From NCBI GenBank assembly GCA_025449115.1, contig JAHLKC010000054.1, forward strand, positions 169,605-233,604: a DNA stretch of 64,000 nt, in the 5' to 3' direction. Each line of letters opens with the position of its first letter. The stretch's first letter is position 1. The stretch comes from Chytridium lagenaria. Lineage: Eukaryota > Chytridiomycota > Chytridiomycetes > Chytridiales > Chytridiaceae. The notes below the pieces were generated by a model. It saw only the letters and a list, made by a program, of their open reading frames with translations. It did not search any database and had not been told where the DNA came from. Below, in pieces: positions 57,459-64,000 of the stretch. A program made the position numbers and the translations under genes.

Positions 57459-58847
57459 TCATGAAGGGCTGGATGGGTCGGATGCCGCCAAAGGACTGGT
57501 TATCGGAGCATCCAGCGTCAGGCTGTTACTTGGAGTTGGTAGTGGGTCGGGCAGACGAGTGGCCAGAGCCGGAGGATCCATCGGTTTTGGCCTTGAGTCT
57601 GGACAGGTTGGAGCGAGGTGTCCAGGTGGCGACAGAAATTGCATATGTTGTTTTGTCGGTTGTATTCCTTCTGTTCTTGTGTAAATTTAGTTGGTCTTCC
57701 AGGTTGGTGGTGGTGGTTGATCCAGGTTTTTTGGTTGTCGGAGTGTTGTGGAGTTGTTGGTTTGGTGGTTGTGCGGTTGGAATGGTTGCTTGATCCACCG
57801 TTGGTGCGAGATCCGCTTCCCTGGCAGGTCGCGCCCGACGTTGGAGAGGTCATTGGTTCGCTTTGAGTTTGGCTGAGGAGGTGTTGGAGTTGCGAAAAGA
57901 ATGGCTGGGTAGGTGTTGGAATTCCTCCTCGTTGAAGTTCGTCTGACTGTTCAGCAGCACGTTGAATTTCAACCAGCGTGGTGCTCGCCTCACACTGTCA
58001 TCAAGGGCAATGTGGGTTGGAGATTCCCGCGGTAGAAGGCAACTTTAACGTTTTCGTCGAATTTTAAACCCAGACATCCAGCGTCGCAAGAGATTCGTTG
58101 AAGGTTTGACTGTATTCTCTTGCGGAACCTGTTTGTTCAAGGCTGCGAAATTGCGTACAGCATCATGGAGTCAGTAGCTGTGCAAACGAGCGAATGAAGG
58201 TAGTGTACTCAGCGAAAGTCATAGTGTCGTGAACATTTCAGGAAATTCTTTGTAAAAACGATCTTTTGCGTGTTTTGTTAAGCCAAGACATGCCCAAGCA
58301 GTTACGGTTGTGTGGTTCACGTACAAAGCTGGGCTATTATCAAAGCGGAGATTCAACCTTTTCGCGCGTACACGAACATCTTGAAGGTAATTGTCAATTA
58401 CGCGGCTGGAAGACTCATGTTTTGTGAAGGTTCCAGAAAAGGACGGTGGGTCCACTTGAGGAAACTTAAAGTCTTGAGGGGTGGTGGTGTCTGTATCACG
58501 GAGGACGGAAGCTGGTTGGTTAGAGAAGGAACCAATGGCGGTTGAGATGACTGAGGTAAGGCCTGAGCGTTACGAAAGGACGGCCTCAAGGTCGGTGATC
58601 CGCTGAGACAGAGCAAAATGGTTGTTATTGTTGTTGGTGAGTTGCCGTTGGATGTCTTGAAGAAGAGAGATCATGTGGAACTCGGCTGGTGGTGGTGGGA
58701 AGGGTTGTGGGTGTAAAATGCGGGGTTTGGTGTCTGATGGGACGGCATTGTTGCCTGTCCGTCAGAAGACCATTCTGGCGCATTCACGTTCAAACCAGGT
58801 GGTGATGATCCCTCATGATCAGAGCCGTAAGGAAAAGTGTAGTCCAT
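57459..58847 (-). CDS. Retrotransposon gag with zinc knuckle
   Basis: The start at 58847 opens a Pro/Ser/His-rich head (MDYTFPYGSDHEG...) followed, after a one-base break near 58676, by ISLLQDIQRQLTNNNNNH, a helical segment. The capsid-like part contains PPSFSGTFTKHESS and AKDRFYKEFPEMF (about 58450-58225). The nucleocapsid zinc knuckle is split by a frame break near 57640: NICNFC in one frame and PGHLAPTCP in the next, giving a C-x2-C-x4-H-x4-C box when aligned. The last residues are Pro/Ser-rich and stop at 57459. Confidence 0.8.
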
Positions 58848-58930
58848 CGTTAGGGGTCTGGGGAGTATCAGGGGATAGGGGAAAGAAGCGTCGAGGGATT
58901 CGTCTCGAAGGCGACGTGATGATTTTTAAG

Positions 58931-58938
58931 TGCTACCA
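58931..58938 (-). other. Primer-binding site
   Basis: Minus strand TGGTAGCA, one base after the 5' LTR. It is complementary to a 3' end TGCTACCA, as found on eukaryotic initiator tRNA-Met; the 8-nt length and position resemble Ty3. Confidence 0.75.
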
Positions 58939-58939
58939 A

Positions 58940-59035
58940 TGTGAGGGAATCAATCTGGGAAGGAAAGATCACTAATATATTGTGTAACCAATAGATACAT
59001 GACAAGTACAGTAGTGGCGGGGAACCTCCGTCACA
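58940..59035 (-). repeat. 5' LTR (96 bp)
   Basis: Same as 53620-53714 apart from one extra base near 59013; TG...CA ends. Confidence 0.93.
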
Positions 59036-59040
59036 TTTTA
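59036..59040. other. Target-site duplication, right
   Basis: TTTTA immediately after the right LTR; identical to 53615-53619. Confidence 0.9.
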
Positions 59041-60427
59041 CCCCATTTGCTCTTCGGAAACACCGCGCCAAAAATGTTGTGAAATGAAATGAGAATTTGT
59101 ACTGAGTCACATACACGTCAGTGCGAGACATCGTGTGCAACTGATATGGGAATTGTCAAACCTTAATGAGACTAAAATTTAATAATATAAAAATAAAATA
59201 AACAAGAATACAAAATGGTTGGATAACCCATGTCGTCGATAAATGTTATAGAAAAGTCCGATTTTTACCATGTGTATATAATACACCAGTGAGTTATTTC
59301 ATCATGGCCTACTACCTAGTCTACATGTATTTATTTAGTGCACTTTAAAATTATATCCCGTTGTGGCAAAAAGTAAAATATGTAAGTTGTTTCATCAATT
59401 ATAGTTTTCAGTTAACATGCGATGATTTTTAACGAAGTCCCAGATTATCATACTTATTATAGATTACATTACTATTTTGAATTGAACCGCAAAGTATTCG
59501 CCTTACATTTAGCCAGAAAAATATGCGGTTCAGCCTTTTTATTGAAAAAAAGCCGTTTCAAGTGCCATTTATAAAAAAGACAGTGAAGAGCAAAACGGAT
59601 AATGAAAAAACCGGATTTATTTTATACTCTGCGTAAAGTGGTTGCAAGAAAAAACACTGCACATTCGGATCAAAAGATGTATTCATACTAATAACTATAT
59701 AAACATGCATACATCGGGATGAACGAATATATTATTAAATCCTTGTAAGGTGTATGTCAAAATAGGGTGCGCGCGCGAAAAGAGAAGTGATGAAACATCA
59801 TACATGTTGATACTTCCTTAAAAAAACGATGGCAACCAATGGGTTAAACCAAGACGCGAAAAGCAACTATTTTCTACTGTAAAGAAGATTTATAGATGAA
59901 GCCACAGGTGAGAGGTACCCATTAACTCCAAATAGGTGAAGAAAAGTGGACAAGACTAACGAATGATTTGAACCTTACCTTGTATTGAGCCGAAAAAACC
60001 ATCACACACAAGCACTTACCAAAAGTAAGAAGGAAAGTAGAGTATAAAATAAAACGCAAAAGGGAAGAAATGAGAGAAAAAATAGAATAAGAAGAAAAAT
60101 GAATAAGGGAATACCTGTACCTTTATCTTACCTTTTTACAAGGATTAAACATCAAATTGGGAAAAGAAGGGACTGAGGGATATAAATGATTTATTAAGCC
60201 ACTGTGTTATGAGGTCAAGGCAAAAAGCCTATGCAGTCAACACCGGCCATGCATAACAAGAAAAAGACATCAAAAGGATGCGCCAGTGCAGCACATCAAT
60301 ATGCAGCAAGGCTAAGGCCCAGGAGAAAGGAGAAAGCATCATCCCCTTCATTCCCCAATGAGTCCTCTACACCCGCGAAAAAAATAAAAAGAACATGGGA
60401 ATGTGGGAGAATATGACGGACAGATCG
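59041..60427. other. Intergenic, AT-rich, nothing recognised
   Basis: About 1.4 kb between the retrotransposon and the stop of BT1 copy F. No motif-bearing frame. Confidence 0.55.
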
Positions 60428-62071
60428 TTAGACCTGACCAGCCTTCTCGTCGAGCTTCTTGCGAGTCTCGTACTCCTCAATGGCCTCGAGCTTCTTCTTG
60501 GCCTCCATGTCACCCTCAGCGGCTTTAGCCTCAAGCTCGTCGCGCTCAGCAGCGGTGATCTGACCGTAAACTTCGGCCTGCTTGGCCATCTCACCATGGG
60601 GGTCGACGGCGGACGCATCGGGAAGCATGAAAACGAGCAAGCAGGGAACGAAGACCATACCCCAACGAATCCAGACGGCAGTCTCAAGGTTGGTGAGGTC
60701 AAAGACACGACGGCCGCGGGCGTCACGACCCTTGTCAATGTTGAGCCTCTCGAGGAGGAGACCACCAATACGGACAGCAGCGTTGTTACCACCGTTGGAG
60801 AGGGAGGTGAGGGCGGCGTAGTAGGAGGCTTCAATGTCGGCAGGGCACATCTGGGCAGCCATGATCAAGAAGGGCATAGAGGCGAGCTGACCGACAATCG
60901 TCTGGATGTTGTCACCACCGCAAGGAAGACAAGGTCAGATACCATGGCGCGGTTCCATCCCTTGAAAAGAGCGACATCGAGGAAGGCAGCGCAACCAACA
61001 ATGAACTGCACGACGAAGAAGATGCGACGGAACTTGGTGCGGGTGAAGAATCCACCAAAGATGAGGAGACCAATGATGGCAGAAATACCTCCGGAGGCGT
61101 CAATGTAGGCCTGCTGGTCAGCACCAATGGAGAGATATCCGGAAAGCCAGAAGTTGAAGGCAGGGTCGATGTTGGGGACGAGCATACCACGGAGGAGAAT
61201 CCAGAGAGCGGGGAAAAGAACCTTGGTGTTGAAGACAATACCTGGATCAGCTTCCAGATGCCGAGGGGGACGTTCATGGGGGTGATCTTGCGGCCAGACG
61301 GCTCCTCCTTGATGAAGAAGGAGAGGACGACGAGAGCGGCAGAAAGAGGAGTGTACACCCAGAGCATCAAGTTACGAGCACCAGCACCAGTGGGTCCAAC
61401 GATAGCACCTTGGATGGGGGTACCGATGATGAGACCAACGTAGAGCATGATCCAGCACCAGGTCTGGAGGGCGGCACCGTCACGGGAACCAGCAAGACGA
61501 GCACGCTTGACAACCATGGCGTCGCGATGACATCGCACATGGCCATAGCCATCAAAGCCGCGAAGAAAAGACCGGTGGCGGAGGTCTCGTTGGGGGTGAT
61601 GCCCTGAATGCCGAGACAAATGAAAGAGGCGAGACCGAGGAGAGCAGAGAGGATGTAGTAAGGGTGGTCATGGCGGCCGAGGATGGGGAAGTTGTCGAAG
61701 AAGAGACCATACACGAACTTGATGTTCCAGGTGATGAGAATGGTGGAGCGGGCGTTTTGGATCTGAGCAGAGTTGAGACCAAGGACGGTTCCCATGAACC
61801 AGATGATGGCACCACCGAAAGCATAGTTACGGAAACCTTGAAGGAAGTAGGTGGCGAGATGATGAGGAAGAAGTCAAGACCTTGAGTCTTCACGGCGGTT
61901 GGAAGAACTCCTTAATGTCTGCGAGAGGGAGGCGCGAAAGGAGGTGGAATTAGAACTGATTAACCACATTACGGTGACCAGAATGAAGGAAATAACAGGA
62001 GACTCACCAGAGGGGAATCGCTTGACCTTGTGGCTGAAGGTCTGGAAACCAGACGCGAGTCTTGAAGGCAT
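60428..62071 (-). CDS. BT1-family transporter, copy F
   Basis: Exon 1 (62071-62008, MPSRLASGFQTFSHKVKRFP) ends in phase 1; an 89-bp intron follows and exon 2 runs 61918-60428. It shows every family mark: GLDFFLIIS, FVYGLFFDNFPILGRHDHPYY, CDVIA-(D)AM-VVKRAR, SRDGAALQTWCW, LVPNIDPAFNFWLSG, QQAYIDASGG, MPFLIMAAQMCPAD, LLERLNIDKGRDARG and the PHGEMAKQAEVYGQITAAERDELEAKAAEG tail, ending KKLDEKAGQV. Single-base gaps near 61895, 61855, 61524, 61300, 61242, 60945 and 60920 disturb the frame. Exon 2 is nearly identical to copy E; exon 1 and the intron are clearly diverged. A TATA box lies 80-88 bp upstream. Confidence 0.87.
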
Positions 62072-62150
62072 CTCTTTTCTTTATGTGAGGAAAGAGGAGA
62101 TGAGGATAGACGGGTGCACGGATGACGGAATGGAAAAGGGGAAACGACCT

Positions 62151-62159
62151 CTTTTTATA
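62151..62159 (-). promoter_or_regulatory. TATA box of BT1 copy F
   Basis: Minus strand TATAAAAAG, 80-88 bp upstream of the ATG at 62071. Confidence 0.6.
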
Positions 62160-64000
62160 CGCGACTCGATTGAAGCAAGATCCGAAGCAGGAAATTAAAA
62201 ATAAAATTACGTTAGGAACGCATAGGATCGATATCGGTGTGTTGGTATTAGGCCAAGTACAACAAGAGTTTTGGGTTCTCATGATTGTTCATGTGCAAAT
62301 AAAATAATGTCTTGATGAGCGATATGACACTGAAATGAAATAAGGTTTTTTTATCCCCCTACCTAGGTTACCTAGTTAAGCTCAAATATTAAATAGGGCG
62401 CGTTTGTGTTTTTTTTTATTTTTTCTTGAGTCCGATAATATTTATATTTATTTGGGGGTTACGACGGATACTTTCTTCTTGATCGTAGTTAATTAATAAA
62501 AGTCGCGCCTTGCCTTTACTTTTTTAAGGTTGGAGTTTGTCAATTTGTCAAACCATGAAAATCTTTTTGTTTTATCAGTAGTACAAATGACGAATGAGTA
62601 TTACTTCGGTCGTTTGGATCTTGTGCTTTTGGACTCTGCGCCGTTTGTCTTTTCAACTTTTGCTTTTTACTCTCATTTTGAAGGTTATGGTTTTCATATA
62701 ATAAATGGTCGCGCGCCAAGCACTCACGCACGACTTGACGACCCCACCTCAACTCACGCTGAACCCATGTTACCCGTCCGTCTTTCTAGGACGTCCCTTT
62801 GTATTAATAGTTAATCTTGAAACCTTAAATCTTAGGTCCAACAGAAAAACCTAATATCGATATTCAAACAAAAAGGCAATATCAAAAAGGTGGTGCAAGG
62901 AAACTTCTAAAGGAAATATTTTCTCGATATTCCGAAAAGGAAGAGTACCCACCGTTAACCTTACTTTATCGGTCTCAAAGCGCACGCTTGTTGACTGCAG
63001 GAGTGAACGGAACCTTAACTCACTATCGAGCTGCACTTTCGACACAAAGGTATTTACAGGTGTATTCATGGTGAGATCTATCGAGCTGCACTTTCGACAC
63101 AAAGGTATTTACAGGTATTCATGGTGAGATAGCTGACGCGACACAGCATTCTTGTCCTGCTCAAAAATTTCTCTGACCCCGGCCCATCCGAGAGTGGAAC
63201 TCCTGACAACGCTTAAAATCGGCACTTGCTTTGGCACTTGCACACTGAGATGTCCAGGCGTCACCAGCAGGCGTCATCCATTAGGAAGTGTTCGCAATGT
63301 TTGCTTTGGCACCAAGATGCACCTATCACGGAAAGTTCATGTTAGGAACGGCTTTAAGGGTAACTATTAATGTTGTGTTAGTGACCATGCCGGAGATGGG
63401 AAGAGCTACTGCATAAAAGCGTTAGTATCCGCATGCTACTGTCTATGGTGACAACTTACTTTTTTTTGACTCGCCTCAAGCATGAACTCAACGTATCACT
63501 ACCCCATTCGTTGACTCTGGGTATGCGGCAGACTATAATAGTACTAACCGAAGGTCTTTTGGAGATAAGCGAGCAGGACGGGGGGGCGTTCATCAGAAGA
63601 GGGCGTTGCAAGAGCCTGGGCTCAGCACCTGCACCCATTTGACTCGAACTCTGTTACTTTGAGAGATTCTAGTGGTCATTTACCCAAATTACTACATTTC
63701 CTTTTAAGTTCTCCTCTTGATGGCCGTCTCCTGTGATAAACTGCTGGACCCCCATTGCACAAGCTCTGTTCCAAACTGTACCGTTACATGTCCTTCCATA
63801 GTCCAGCACTTTAAAATCTCACGAGCATGGCGCTTTCATAGTTTTTTCAATATCTGTTTATTGCCAAATGCGCTTGCCGTTGCATAATCGACATTTACCA
63901 CATTTTCATTTTTCGATGTCCTTACCTTTACTTATGATATCCAGCATCATTTTTACTTCGTTATCTGTGATCATGATCGTTTACAAGAGTATCTTCCCTA
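62160..64000. other. Terminal intergenic region
   Basis: No motif-bearing frame to the end of the window. The only structure seen is the tandem duplication at 63023-63130. Confidence 0.5.
63023..63130 (+). repeat. Tandem duplication of about 54 bp
   Basis: Two adjacent units (63023-63077 and 63078-63130) both start ctatcgagctgcactttcga and end ggtattcatggtgagat; they differ by one 2-bp gap. Confidence 0.92.

Larger units (their letters stand above)
53620..59035 (-). mobile_element. Complete Ty3/gypsy chromovirus (LTR retrotransposon)
   Basis: A 5.4-kb element on the minus strand bounded by near-identical short LTRs and a perfect 5-bp target duplication (TTTTA). The order in its own direction is 5' LTR, tRNA primer site, gag with zinc knuckle, Lys-rich linker, protease, reverse transcriptase, RNase H, integrase and a C-terminal chromodomain. 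That order (integrase last) and the chromodomain place it in the Ty3/gypsy chromovirus group of fungi and plants. LTR identity implies recent insertion. The one-base frame breaks in gag and pol look like the breaks seen throughout the window. It sits between the two most similar BT1 copies. Confidence 0.95.

Overview
The window looks like nuclear DNA of a fungus. The genes are separated, have short GT-AG introns (about 45-280 bp), and several have a TATA box 65-100 bp upstream of the start codon. The mobile DNA is a Ty3/gypsy chromovirus plus a foldback element. A Pus10-type pseudouridine synthase and a cluster of BT1-type transporters fit an early-diverging (possibly zoosporic) fungus better than a yeast, but that is inference; the species cannot be named from the sequence alone.

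Layout: 1.7-3.6 kb, a convergent pair of paralogous genes of unknown family. 4.9-8.7 kb, a divergent pair: Pus10 (minus) and an ABHD12-like serine hydrolase (plus), with start codons about 80 bp apart. 9.5-22.3 kb, four minus-strand copies of a folate-biopterin-transporter-like (BT1) gene with a fasciclin-domain gene between the first two. 23.2-26.9 kb, a gene-free repeat island built around a 2-kb element with long inverted arms. 27.5-38.3 kb, six M43 (pappalysin-type) secreted metallopeptidase genes; the last two are head to head and carry an extra six-cysteine N-terminal region. 39-46.5 kb, an unrecognised membrane protein and a hormone-sensitive-lipase-type esterase. 48-51 kb, a secreted carbohydrate-binding-like protein and a TMEM33/Pom33-like membrane protein. 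51.7-62.1 kb, two more BT1 copies flanking a complete 5.4-kb chromovirus with near-identical LTRs and a perfect 5-bp target duplication.

Two gene families dominate: extracellular peptidases and a multi-pass transporter. With the esterase, fasciclin and carbohydrate-binding proteins this suggests a locus for outside digestion and uptake, but no functional link is proven. The BT1 copies and most M43 genes have strongly C-ending codon use and TATA boxes, which suggests high expression.

A caution applies throughout. Many otherwise conserved reading frames are interrupted by single-base gaps or insertions, mostly in short homopolymers and private to each copy. Genes with such breaks are annotated as genes with probable base-calling errors, not as proven pseudogenes.
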